Shown: positions 45,407 to 57,265 of the stretch, one piece after another
How positions within the stretch are numbered: position 1 is the stretch's first letter
Layout: each line of letters opens with the position of its first letter
Origin: Cryptomeria japonica
Lineage: Eukaryota > Streptophyta > Pinopsida > Cupressales > Cupressaceae
Length of the DNA: 64,000 nt
Direction of reading: 5' to 3'
Assembly (NCBI RefSeq): GCF_030272615.1
Contig: NC_081413.1
Coordinates: forward strand, 188,014,669 to 188,078,668
Notes under the pieces: generated by a model
Told to the model about the DNA's origin: nothing
Seen by the model: only the letters and a program-made list of their open reading frames with translations
Database searches by the model: none
Made by a program: the position numbers and the translations under genes

Positions 45407-45803
45407 CTACATTCTTGGATTTAGAATCATAATCAAATTTCTTTTTCTTATTTTTCTTTTCTTGTTCGCATTCCTTACAGAAGTGTCAAGGCTTACAACA
45501 TTTCTAGAAAATAACTTTGGACTTTCCATGATATTTGGATCTCCCATTAGACTTGGATTTCTCATGCTTTTCATTATTCTTACATTTTTCCTTAGGTCTT
45601 CCACAAACATTTAGGGCCTCCTTACTATTTATGGATACTTTCCTCCTCATCTCTTTAGAAAGGAAATAACCCACCATGTATCTATTATCAAGATAACATA
45701 AGTACTCCCAATAGCCATCAAAAGAATCACATGAATCAAGAAAATAACAAAGAAAGATTTGATACTTCTCCTCCTCATCCATTTTGACACCCACTGATGC
45801 CAA
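45407..45803 (-). pseudogene. Decayed copia G: Gag C-terminal part
   Basis: The frame MASVGVKMDEEEKYQIFLCYFLDS is a UBN2-type Gag segment (EEEK...LL-SLP region in intact relatives). It is followed by a Lys-rich tract and the first half of a broken zinc knuckle near 45,470-45,510. It is the 5'-most piece of element G that I can recognise. Confidence 0.7.
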
Positions 45804-47348
45804 TTGTGCTTTCTATCACCCTCAAAATTTTCATGAAATTTTAGTACTCAATAAGAAAATCAAAACTATGTCCCAACAAGAATTCAAATTTCCCTTTAGC
45901 GAGCAGGTTCTATTTGATGAGTGGCATCTTGTCCCGATCGCCCATGACTTAAAGTTATTTTTCCATGGGGTTCTTTTCATTTGAAACCAGCCCCAATTTT
46001 TTAGTCCCTCTTTTGAGCTGGTAGACTTAGGACTTATCCTAATTATTTAGCCCCACATATTTGATATCCTAGGGACATGATTTATATGCACATGTTTTGA
46101 ATTTATGCTAAGCTGGGCCATAGTTGAAAGATTATCGGAGCAAGCTGATATAACTCGCATACCTAACCAAGGCTTCAAATTTGTGTTTGATGTGGCAGCT
46201 TGGTTGTGTTCTACAAAGTAACTTGGGACTCGGTGAGAGAAAGAAAGAAGTTTCACCAAGTTTCAAGTAATGACTTTGGCCGCAAGGTTTTTTGAGTGTC
46301 TCAGATGCTTGCTAAGATGCCTAAAGGCTTTGGTTGAGTGTCCAGTTTTGAGTTTGAGCTATAAAATGTGAGGGTTGCCATGAAAATATTGACTTGGTAC
46401 TCGTTGAGAGGTATTTTTCCCTTTAAGCAAGTTTTTGAGTAAATAGAGACAAAGTGCCTTATCAGCTGATGGAATGAGTCCCACGTGTCTACTTGGGATG
46501 TGGTGAGATGCATAGGACAATTTTAGCGAGTCCTGAGTAGAGGAAAGGAATGTTGAAGATATATGTGAATTCAAGGAAAGCTTAAAAGGATGATAGGTGT
46601 CAGGATCAGGTGTCAAGTCAAGTCTTTGTTGGTAGTTGTCAATGTTGTTTACATTGATGGATAAGAATTGAAAGGATTGGTGCGAGGGAGATTAAAAATG
46701 CAAGGAAATGGGAACATGAAATTTATGAATAAAGGACGAGAAGATCATGGAAAATCACTTACATAAAATCAGCTTTAGATACGATAGTTAGAGAACTTTA
46801 TGCGCGGCGAGCCCAAGGAATTTGAAATGGCAATGTAAAGGGTTTCATGAGTACAGGTGATGGATTCTCTCAAGAGAATAATTGAACTAGTGGTTGGGAG
46901 AGTAATAAGGGTGATATTTAGTCTTCCAAAAAGACATAAAGCAGAAAAAGATTGCTTACATGCATGGTCTTGTGAAGTTTGGTTAGTTTTAGAACCTTTA
47001 AATTTTTCTTAAGTCGACAGTCAATGCATTCGACAAACATGATCATAAAAGTGACCCTTTGTGTTGGTTTGAGAGAAATTTCAAGAATAGAGTGATCATA
47101 CACAAGGAAAGATAGTGTGTTGGAAAGGTGTAAATTCTATGACACCAGGTGGAAGATATTTCAATAAATTGCCTTGTAGGTAGAGGGATATTGAAAATCT
47201 AGGCGGTAGCTAAAGGGATATTGAAAGACAATCTCAGTTGCAAAAGGCCTTTCGAGAGCTACCCATCTTCATCCCTTCACCATCAAACAACTGAGAGGCA
47301 AGGGGACAAGAGAGGAGAACAATGAGGATAGGTGGTGGATGGCTCAGA
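45804..47348. other. Unassigned DNA with loosely repeated phrase
   Basis: No protein domain was recognised on either strand. A phrase of the type ACTTGGGACTCGGTGAGAG recurs in degenerate form near 46,210, 46,391 and 46,490. Composition and wording suggest LTR or leader DNA of an unidentified element, but no ends were found. Confidence 0.4.
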
Positions 47349-47353
47349 TGTAG

Positions 47354-48491
47354 CGTTGGAATCAATGAACACTAAGAGGGGGGGTGAATCAATGTTTTAC
47401 TATTTGCACACCTATTAAGTTGATTCTTAAACCACTAGATGCATAAGAATGAAAGCAAATTGCAGGAACATAAAGCAATCAACCACACAACCATAACACC
47501 AAGATTTTTATGTGGAAACCAGGAAAGGGAAAAACCATGGTGGGATTTGAACCCACAATATTATTATACTACGGCCAGAATTATGATAATATTACATAAG
47601 GGAAATGCACTTGCATTCAAGCATTATGCCTAGAGCTCACTTCTCAATTACATAAGAGGGCAACAACCCCAGAGGAATCACTGTCCTACAAATGAGATAC
47701 AGGAGTAATTATAGTGTTTGAATTGGAATATAGAATCTACATATGCCAAAGATCAGTTCCGATTAAGCACAATCTGACTACTAAATGATGCTATGCCTTT
47801 CTACCCTATTTTGTTGCACAATCATCTATCGTAGCACCAATTCTACATTCTGATGCTCATTCACATACCACACATCCACATTCACACATTCCATACATAA
47901 AATGATCATCTAGATCAAAATTATATATCCAGACAACCTAATAAGATCTCAAACATGTCAGCTTCATAAAAACCACATAACAAACAACATGAAACGTATA
48001 ACCTTAGATCGGCTCAATCCATCCATAAATCCATACACTGACCCAAATAGAATGATAAAATGCTTCATACAAGTCAGCCAAAACTCCTTGAACACAAAAC
48101 CAATCACCAAAATCAACCCACTATTCCACAACACACGTTACACCAAAATAGCTCTGCTCTAACTGAATTATTAGATACCGGACCTTTAATCTTGCTCATT
48201 AATCAACACCGGATATCAGGACCACGAAATAGGATACCGTAAACCTTGAATCATCTACCTTAATCACTGCAACCAAAGTTACACCACCAAAATCAAGATG
48301 TGCACAATGATCTCATGCTCTATCAGTTACTATGTTTAACCTTCTAGACTTATGCCTTATGAACAATATGAATTCCTGTAAGTCAAGTCTATGTACATCG
48401 GATGTGATTTCCAAATTGGGTTGTCATCAATGACAACTCCTAATCTTCTCTCATGCATCGATCTTCACCAAAACAGTCTCTCTTGCCAATA
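47354..48491 (-). repeat. Element E 3' LTR (1,138 bp)
   Basis: It aligns with 53,672-54,791 throughout. Its outer edge reads CGTTGGAATC, with one change from TGTTGG. It carries a perfect dyad at 48,420-48,437 and the tRNA T-arm-like hairpin at 47,540-47,556. Confidence 0.9.
48420..48437 (-). promoter_or_regulatory. Perfect U3 dyad in element E 3' LTR
   Basis: GTTGTCATCAATGACAAC has two perfect 8-bp inverted arms around CA. The other LTR has it at 54,720-54,737 with one mismatch. Related dyads occupy the same place in A and C. Confidence 0.55.
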
Positions 48492-48503
48492 ATCTCCCCC
48501 TTT
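48492..48503 (-). other. Element E polypurine tract
   Basis: AAAGGGGGAGAT on the minus strand abuts the 3' LTR. It is identical to the tract in elements A and C. Confidence 0.88.
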
Positions 48504-48678
48504 GGCATTGATCACAACACTGTGAAAAATGAACTGTACACTCAAGACTTCAAAACTACAAACTATCCAAGAATTCTTCAAGACTCTACAAGCTCTTCTT
48601 GAGAATTTGCACTATTTTTCACTCTACTCTCTCCCCCTTTGACTATATTGCCAAAGATAGGAATCCACCAAAACTTAT

Positions 48679-51600
48679 CTACAAGGATATATACAGTTGC
48701 TCACAAAATTTGAAAATATCAACAAAAATTGTCCTAAGGGACAACAAGTAGTTATCCCATGCCTTCTTCAAGCTCTCCAAAATGTTGATCATTCTCTTGA
48801 AAAGATAAGTGTGCATCTCTACTCCCTGTCTGTTTGCTAGAATAGGCTTATTCAGAGCATCCTTTACATCTTGCATGCTACTCATCAGGGAATCATTCTG
48901 GGAGTGATAAGACTCCTTACTTCACCCAATCTAGCCAAAATTTTGTCCTTCTCTTGATTTAGACTCATAATATTATTCAAAATACTCAAAACTTATGGTT
49001 CAAAACTGCTAGCCGAGACTGACTGAGGTGCATATGACTGAGATATGCTAGCAAGCCCTTCACATTCTCTTATTTTCTTGTCAATGTCTATAGTAAAATT
49101 AGGCAAAATTAGACATGACTTGTATATATGACCACCTTCATCTAATGCATCTTGAATATCCTTCAGTGTAGTTACTAAGCTTACCCTATCATCCTCAATT
49201 ATCTTCAAAAATGTTTTCAATCTCATGGCATTAAATTGATTCAAAACTCTAGTGTCTGCTGCCTTCTCCAAGGATTCAAAATGAGAACCTAAAACATTCT
49301 ACATACTCTTAAGCTTACCAGAGGGATCAAATGTGTCTAGTTTGAAAGATGGCAAAAATTTCTCCAGGACATCTCCTGCCAATGTTATCAATTCTTTGTC
49401 TACTAAATGGGACTTAAGTAGGTCATCACTGGCTTTATCTTGGGTGATATTTTCTAACTTCAGTGCTTGAATCGGAGATAAGGAACTCAGATCAATAGGC
49501 CCTTGACCAAAATCATTTGAATCAGTAGAAATATGTTTACTTTTATCAGTTACATCGTCTCTTGCCACTGTTACCAAAGCCTGATCATCCTTCTTTTCTC
49601 CTTTCTACTTTTTTGCAACCTCTACACTCTCATCTTTCCCAACATCTTCACCCTTTTCTGCATCATTTGTCTCCTCAGCTACCTTTTCTGAAACAAATTC
49701 AATCACTGAAGGATAATGTTTAGCTTCACCAGAGATATCATTAGTAGCATCAACATCATCAACTGTGGTATGTTCATTTGATTGCCCTTTCCAATTGGCC
49801 TTCTTAGGTGATTGATCTTTCTGTTTATCAGGAACGGCTGCATGCACTTCCGAAATAGATGTATCTTGTGATTGATTTGTTGGTTGAGTGTCATCATGTG
49901 ACAAATTCACATCAACTATGTGATCTATAAAAAATTGTCTCAAAATCGTCTCTGTCTCTTTAGGTTACCTCATCTATTTTCCCAAGAATAAGTTTATTGG
50001 CCCTCTTCTTGCTTCGAATTCTCTCCTTTGCAAGCTTTAACAATCTAACAACTTCCTCTTTAGAAATAATAGAGGATAAGTTTACTAATACATACTCCTT
50101 TATTCTTTCATCCTTTAAACTTGTTGTATGCCTCCTTGCATCCAAAATGTCATACAAGCTTTTGGGTATCATGGATGACAATTCTATTATTGCTTTTCTA
50201 TAAACATCCATGTACTAAACAACTACTTCTTTTATATCTGTTTGGTTTTTATCATTATATTTTTCATGCTATATAGGCACATTCTTCTAATTACCTCCTT
50301 AAGTACTTCATCAATTAATTCTTTCAAAGTCATTAGGGGCACAACTTCATAAGAACCTTTAATTTTACCAAACTTCAAAGCTTCATCTATTTCAAAGTTT
50401 TGTTTCTTGGTTTCTCTTTCTCTACCGAATGGCTCAGCTTCAACTCTTGGCTTCTTGGTTGGCTGGACACCACTGGATTGAGGCTTCTTCACCACTCTGA
50501 CATAAGTAGTTGTCTTATTCACCTCTTTCACCGCTTCATCAGATTCAGTCTCTATATCCTTAGCAATGCCTGCAATATACTATCTTTGTGACTTCTCCTT
50601 TTTCATCTTCTTTGTTCCATCGATTGACTTGGCCTGAGACTTCGGTGGAGGAATAGGCTTCTAAGCACTGGAGGTAGGTGCAGACTAAGACTGTCTAGTC
50701 TTTAATTGCTTAGGAGGAGTGGAGACAAGTTTTGACTTCTTGGGATTTTCCATGTCCTCCTCCTTCAGTATGTTCTGCTCCCTAGCCCTTTGCACAACTT
50801 GCTTGGATATACCCATTTGCTCTGCTAGCTCCTCAACCTCCTTTCTTACTTTTATTTTCCTTGTCGGTCCAATAAATTTCTTGTACAAATCAAGATCCTT
50901 CTCTTTGCAGGTATCGAACCTTTCTTCCTTTTCATCTACCAGCTGACTCAAGAGGTGTTGAGCATATGCATCAAGTGTATTTGCATCCACCTCATACCCC
51001 ACATGAGCATGATCCAAACAGTCCTAGGCTCAACTGCCTCCATATGACATTGATCCTTGTCAACCATGAAGCAGATTGTTTTCTGATATTTTTCTACAAT
51101 CTCTTTAGGGATCCTCTCTATGCTTTGAATCATTTCTTGAAATGATTTTAAATATCTCCACAAAGAAGATTTATGTGCTACACTATCACCCAAACCCTAC
51201 AAAACTTCCTTGATTTGGACTACCACCAGTTTATCATAAGCCCATTGAACCTTTCCAATATCAGGGATCTCATTCAAGAAATACAGTGTTAAACAAACAA
51301 TCAGAGAACCAAATTTGAAAACATGTTTCTTATCTTACTTTATCTTCTTCAAATTTCTCAATAGCTCATTGAGAAGCACTCCACAAAGATCATACTTCTT
51401 TTCTTCCTTAAGCATTTGATAAGAAGCAAATATAGCAGTGTCAGATACTGATTTTTTCCTGCTAGATTGATATACCTTATATCCAGATACCATTGAGGAA
51501 AATATTACATCATGCTTTATAATATCGTTGATTGTCATCGACCAGTTGTCATATTGGGATCTAGTAATGGCTGTCACTATAGTGCTCTGAAGTTTTCTCA

Positions 51601-52048
51601 GACTGGGGATCTCACCGATTGCATTCAAACAAGTAACTTCTTGAATGATTTGCTTCGTGATTTTGTGAGTTTTGTTCCGCCATACAAACTCATCATGGAT
51701 TTGGCTCAAGATGTATCTTACCCATTCAGGTTCATCAAACACTGGAAAATGAACAAACTAGATGAAACCCTTCTCCTGAAATGACTTGAATTCGGGCTTT
51801 GGATTTCCCATTCCATCCATCATATGCTTGGTGTAAAGTGATAGCATGTCTGCATTTCCAAGTTCTTTGATGTTACAATGGATATATGTCCTAATATATT
51901 CATTATGTAATACACCATAGGGCACAGAGGAAAAAGAACCTTACAGATCATCTTCAACTGATTTGAATGGATGTCGCTTGAATATAGGCCTTGCTCTCTC
52001 AGTAATTTCAACCACCAATGGAGTCGCAACACCAGATGCAGATGCCAT
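48679..52048 (-). pseudogene. Element E ORF2: long unknown protein, broken
   Basis: From the ATG at 52,048 (MASASGVATP) about 1,120 codons can be followed on the minus strand through at least four frameshifts and several stops. Residues about 100-330 form a globular helical region (EPEWVRYILSQIHDEFVWRN, ITKQIIQEVTCL, VIFSSMVSGYKVYQSSRK, YDLCGVLLNELLRNLKKIK). A basic stretch (KKSKLVSTPPKQLKTRQ) and an acidic, low-complexity region follow, then a helical C-terminus. No protease, integrase, RT or envelope signature and no transmembrane segment was seen. I do not recognise the protein. The first region loosely resembles plant transposon-associated mobile domains. It fills the place of pol. Confidence 0.7.
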
Positions 52049-52467
52049 TTTAAAATCTGGGTATGAAAAGATAGCTTGTAATTGGATAAATACCTTTTCA
52101 ATCTCAACCAGATATTAGGAATCACTGATTGATCACTTCAAGATTGATTATCTCTGCCCAATCTCGTTTGCCTTTCTCTTTTTCTCTTTCTCTTCAATCG
52201 CAATATGAAGAATGAATTATTGAAATGCCTTTTTATCCACCGAAAACTTAACTTTAATTTGTAATAAATGCACAACCCTAAAGGCTTTTTTAATACCCCA
52301 TTTTCTTTGAATTCATTCATCGGAATCTCAAACTGCCATGAAATCTTCTGGATATCAAATGCACAACTAATCTAGATCTTCTGCAACCTTCCATAACCAG
52401 TTATAGATCTCCAAGAGGGGGTTTTAAGGATCTGCATGATAAACATTCCCCCTAAGGCCAAAGTGTC

Positions 52468-53603
52468 TTAGTTACCGGATGAGCTTCCAACACCGGATTC
52501 AGGTGTGGAGCCATTCTGAACATTTGAATCTTCCTTCTTAACCCACATCTTCTTATGTTGATCTCTGATCTCTTCCACTTTATATTTTCCTTTTTCATCT
52601 AATTTATTCTTGTTCACCGAACCATTGTTGCTCATGTTCTTGCTTCTGCAATATTTTGGAATGTGACTAGATTTGTTGCATGCATAGCCAACAACATTTC
52701 TTTGCATAGGCCTGAAATTCATCGAATTTGGTATCATCCTGCATTGGCTAGCAACATGTCCAAACATTCCATAGGCATAACATCTCTTATTCTGAAAATT
52801 GTTCACCATTCTACACATATTTGACTTATGACCAAAGTTGTTGCATATGAAACATTGACTGGTAAAGGTTGGACCATTATTCATCTTCTTTCTGCATTGA
52901 CTTGCCATATGACCAAATTTTCCACAAACAAAACATTTACCATTGAATTTATAGGCATTAGGCTATCTTATCGGAGATTTCTTATTGTTCTGATGATTGC
53001 TTTGTCAAGAACTGGTGGATTCTCCCTTCTCATATCCAAGTCCTCACATGTCTTTCCCACGTCTTTGACTTTCTAACATCTCATCTAACTAGGCTGAGAT
53101 AGCTTTGAATTTTTCTTTGCACTCACTAGCAATATAAATCTCATCTCTCAAAATTATGATCTGCCTTTCAAGTTCTTGTCCATCGTTCTTGCATTGCACC
53201 AATTCAAGTTTCAACTAATCATTCTCATAGTTCAATCTACAAAATTCATCAGATCTATCCTTCGGTGACTGAGTCATGGTTTCTTCATTCTTCTTCTGGT
53301 CTTCAATTTCCTTTGTCAGCTTCATTACAATGGATTGTATCTCATTCTTCAACACTGAATTGTCTCTAGCCAGCTTCTCACATGCATCTGCCTTGTCTTG
53401 ATTCTCTATGCTTTGCTCTTCTTTCTCCTTAGTTTGTCCATCAACTCCTTTCTCTTTTCTCTAGAAGTGCTCACTTGATCTTTCAATGTCTCAATGAAGT
53501 CTTCAACTGCACTTAGGTTTCTTTTCAGGGAACTTACTTCTTTTCTTGTTGCATCAAGATCTTCAAGTGCCACACTAAGTTGTCTCTGCAAACTAGAGTC
53601 CAT
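52468..53603 (-). pseudogene. Element E ORF1: coiled-coil and zinc-knuckle Gag-like protein, broken
   Basis: The likely start is the ATG at 53,603 (MDSSLQRQLSVALEDLD), 55 bases after the primer site. The first 200 residues are strongly charged heptad-like coiled coil. The C-terminal part has four CCHC-like knuckles at about 52,600-52,945: CFVCGKFGHMASQC, CFICNNFGHKSNMC, one with the second Cys changed (CYAYGMFGHVASQC) and one with the first Cys lost (GYACNKSSHIPKYC). Knuckles bind the packaging signal of element RNA. No UBN2-type Gag core was seen. Frameshifts near 53,410 and others, and several stops, disable it. Confidence 0.8.
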
Positions 53604-53657
53604 TGATTCAATCTTCTGGATCTTCATCAAGTTGTTAGGCTTCTTTCGAGGAACTAA

Positions 53658-53669
53658 GCTCTGATACCA
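53658..53669 (-). other. Element E primer binding site
   Basis: TGGTATCAGAGC on the minus strand, two bases after the 5' LTR end. It is identical to the site of element C. Confidence 0.9.
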
Positions 53670-53671
53670 AT

Positions 53672-54791
53672 TGTTGGAATCAATGAACACTAAGAGGGGA
53701 GGGGGTTGAATCGGTGTTTTATTATTTGCAAACCTATTAAGTTGATTCTTAAACCACTGGATGCATAAGAATGAAAGAAAAGTGTAGAAACATAAAGCAA
53801 TCAACCACACAACCATAACACCAATATTTTTACATGGAAACTCAGAAGGGGAAAAACCATGGTGGGATTTGAACCCACAATATTATTATACTATGGCCAA
53901 AAGTATGATAATATTACATAAGGGGAATGCACTTGCATTCAAGCACACTGCCTAGAGCTCACTACGCAATTACATAAGAGGGCAACAACCTCAAAGGACT
54001 CACTATCCTACAAATGAGATACAAGAGTAATTTTAGTGTCTAAACTAGAATATAGCATCTACATATGCCAAAGATAAGTTCCAGTTAAGCACAATCTAAC
54101 TGTCAAATGTTGCTCTACCTTGCTCTCTTGTTCTATTGCGCAGTCATCTACCAGAGCACCAATTTTGCATTCTGATGCCCATTCACATTCCATACATAAA
54201 ATGATCATATGTATCAATATTATATATCTTCACAACCTACTAAGATCTCAAACATGTCGGCTTCACAAAAACCGCATAACACGCAACATGAAACGTATAA
54301 CCTTAGATTGACTCAATCTGCCCACAAATCCATACGCAGACCCAAACAGAATGACAACAAGCTTCATACCAGTTGGTCAAAACTCCTTGAACACAAAACC
54401 AATCACCGAAATCAACCCAACCATTCCACAACACACGTTACACCAAAATAGCTATGCTCTAACTGAATTACCGGATACTGGACCTTTAATCTTGCTCATT
54501 AATCAACACTGGATATTAGGATCATGAAATAGGCTACCTCGAACCTTGAATTATCTTCCTTAATCACCACAACTAGAGTTACACCACCAGAATAAAGATG
54601 TGCACAATGATCTGATTATCTACTGGTTATTGTGTTCCACCTTCCAGACTTATGCCTTATGAACAATATGACTTCCGGTGAGTCAAATCTATGTATACCA
54701 AATGTGATTTCCAAACTAGGTTGCCATCAATGACAACTCCTAATCATCTCTCATGCATTGATCTTCACCTGAACAATGTCTCTTGCCAACA
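53672..54791 (-). repeat. Element E 5' LTR (1,120 bp)
   Basis: Its edges are TGTTGGAATC and TTGCCAACA on the + strand, followed by the TSD TGTAG. It contains the U3 dyad (54,720-54,737) and the hairpin GTGGGTTCAAATCCCAC on the minus strand (53,862-53,878). Confidence 0.92.
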
Positions 54792-54796
54792 TGTAG

Positions 54797-55030
54797 AGCC
54801 TATTGAATTTAAATTGAGTGCTAGATTCAGAACCCCTGTTCTGATTACAACATTGCTCTTTGACCTCCTCTTCCCACTTTACTATCTTTTCTTCTAGTTT
54901 AGTGAGCTGCTCCTCTAGTTTTGAGGATGCTTCCCTTCTAGTGTTGTGGATCTCCTCTTCTATTTTGTGGAGTTCCTGTTCTAGTTTGTGGATCTCCTCT
55001 ACTAGTTTGTGGAGCTTCGCTTTTAGCTAG
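54797..55030 (-). pseudogene. Coiled-coil-coding 21-bp minisatellite
   Basis: On the minus strand repeated 21-bp units encode heptads: KLHKLVEEIHKLEQELHK, then IEEEIHNTRREASSKLEEQL and TKLEEKIVKW. The frame is open for about 70 codons and stops soon past the E insertion. It could be a fragment of a coiled-coil protein gene or of a Gag-like protein. No start codon or other domain is visible. On the + strand the repeat reads as CTCTAGTTTGTGGATCTCCTC-like units. Confidence 0.55.
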
Positions 55031-56775
55031 TATAGTGTAAATTTTTCCCCCTCCACGTCATTTGCAATGAGATGGTGGCATAGCTCAAAGCCGTTATACT
55101 TCAACAACATTTTATTCTCCACCCGGGTGATTTCTAGTATGCATTGTGCAACTTTGTCTTATTTTGATTTTGTTGTAGGTTTTTTCGTTTCTGCATATAA
55201 TCAAAAAATGTATCAAAAGGGAAGGAGAGCTAGTTGTAAACAACTTGAAGCTTGTTGCATTCTTGGTGATTATAAAAGGAAATCCAAGGTTGTGAGATAA
55301 AGATTCTGGTCAATCATTTTTTTTTAATACTGGAAGAGTAGTGGCAAAGTCTAAGTCAAAAGGTAGTCTGGAGCAAGGAGGATATAAATTTTCTATAGGA
55401 AAACATGAATTAGTTTATGGTTTACACTGAATATTCTAGAGAAATTGTCTCTATAGTGTATTTCTCATTTTATATGAATGGCAATATCAAGGATTTGGTT
55501 ATTTGTCTTCACAAGATTTTGTGAATGTGTAACTTTGTTTGTGGGTTTTCTTCAAGGAAGAAATTAGTGTCCTTCATCCATGTTGTAGTAATTTTAGGAG
55601 TATTTTATAGATTACTCAAAGAATTATTTGTGTAGTAACAAGAGGGGATATGTTGATGTAAGACATCAGTGTTATGACAACTTATTAATTTTGATGAATT
55701 GTTGTTAGATATTTATATTTGGATATGATCTTGACTCTATTTTATGGATTAGGCATTGGTTTGCAAGGATTTTATGATCAAATTCATGAAACTTCAAAAT
55801 ATTCAAACTCATTCTCTCTTTCCCTTTCCTTTCATTTCTTGTTTATGTTGTTCTGCATTTAAGCATCTCCACAAGTGATTGAAGGATAAAAGAACATGTC
55901 ATGAAAGCTCTACTATTATGTGATTCAATTACACAATAGTGATGAAGAGACACAATTATTATTCTCAATGATTAATTAGAAGAAATGGGACAAATATTGA
56001 GTAACTAATGAATCTTGAACAGCCATTTTTTGTAGACATGATAATTATCCACCATTTATGACATGTGGCCGTTGTATAAAAATGAATAAGCAAGTACTCA
56101 TGAGACTTGAACTTAGGAATACCCTCCTGAGTCTAGTGGAACTCGAAATGAATAAGGCTAGGATAGCCTTGTTATGTTATGTTTTCTTGTCTTTAGTTTG
56201 TTGATAGTACAGATCATATGCTTGAGGTTTTGAAATCCCACGACCTAGAAATATTTTTCCCCTTAGGACTAGAGGTAGCAAGAAAAATCATCAATAGAAA
56301 TATTGACTCTGTTGGGGAATCAATGCCAAGTCTATTTGAGGAAAGAGTCCAAAGTGTTATGAATTCTGAAAGTTTGTTTGAGAACTTGAAATTTTCAGAT
56401 TTGGAGGTTTTATCATAGCATATTTAAAGTATTTGTGTGTGGATTTGTTGTGGAAGAGCTCAGAAGAAAAATATTTAAAGGAGTTTTCAAGTCTTTGGAA
56501 ATTGATTCCTCTCTAAGAGAGGTGGTGACTCTATGCAAGAAGAACATGGATGTATGAAGAAATGTATTAGATCCATAATATTCTTAGTCATGAAAGAAGA
56601 TGAAAAGTTGTTGCAATTTATTTCTAGGTATTCCTCAAATCTTCATGAAATAGCAGAGTTCCCTAATAGGTGAAAAATAGCACTGAAATAGGGAAAGAGT
56701 ATTGGTTGTCTTGTATGCTTCTCATGTATCTAATTATATTTTTATATGAGAAGTATGTATGTTCATTGAAGTGAG
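55031..56775. other. Unassigned AT-rich DNA
   Basis: No recognised domain on either strand. Two short + frames (55,067-55,300 and 56,218-56,418) lack family resemblance and are probably chance. The right edge is the target site of LINE2. Confidence 0.45.
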
Positions 56776-56793
56776 ATCTTAGTCATTGTTGTT
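56776..56793 (-). repeat. LINE2 target-site duplication, left copy
   Basis: ATCTTAGTCATTGTTGTT matches the copy at 62,910-62,927 exactly over 18 bp. Duplications of this length are typical of target-primed reverse transcription. Confidence 0.85.
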
Positions 56794-57265
56794 TTGATTA
56801 AGTAAAAGCGGGTATTTGAAAGGTACCCGAACCTTTTACAAGCCAGGAAAACAAAAATGCTAAAAAAAAGTGCCTGATCACTTCAAAAAGACAAAATGAA
56901 CCCACTGGAAGGGATCAACTTAATACATCATTACATTAAAAACTCGGAACATAAAGCAAAAGGAAAGCATAAAGACAACAAAGAGACAGAACCAAGGACA
57001 ACAACTAGAACTAAATACTATTCAGAATTTCCTCAGCGTGAACAACCATTTGTTTCATATTGTTCACTGAGGTATTCATATCCTCCAGCTCACGACCTTC
57101 GATGTCATCCTTATTCTTCATGTTAGCTCTGGTCCTCCTTTCATGACCCTTCTTGTTCACCTACTCTTTATCACCATCCTTCTCTACATTATTATCGAAC
57201 CTGTTGATAAAGATGTTCATGTTGTCCACCGAAGATTTGAGGATTTGGAAATTTTTATCAGCAAT
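56794..57265 (-). other. LINE2 3' untranslated region
   Basis: About 470 bp follow the third ORF. The end holds a small inverted repeat (GGGTACC...GGGTATTT) and a very short A tract before the duplication. No coding domain was seen. Confidence 0.7.

Larger units (their letters stand above)
47354..54791 (-). mobile_element. Element E: pol-less LTR retrotransposon with two ORFs
   Basis: The element is flanked by a perfect TSD TGTAG (47,349-47,353 and 54,792-54,796). The minus-strand order is 5' LTR (53,672-54,791), tRNA-Met primer site, a coiled-coil and zinc-knuckle ORF1, a long unknown ORF2, polypurine tract and 3' LTR (47,354-48,491). No protease, integrase, RT or RNase H motif is visible in the 5.2-kb interior. 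The LTR termini, primer site and polypurine tract match those of copia elements A and C. LTR divergence is about 8% in a 290-bp hand comparison. Stops and shifts are present in both ORFs. Confidence 0.9.

Noticed and set aside
47540-47556. A tRNA gene on the minus strand, suggested by the T-arm-like hairpin.
   Set aside because: No matching acceptor stem, D-arm or anticodon arm is present upstream. The same sequence occurs at the same place in both LTRs.
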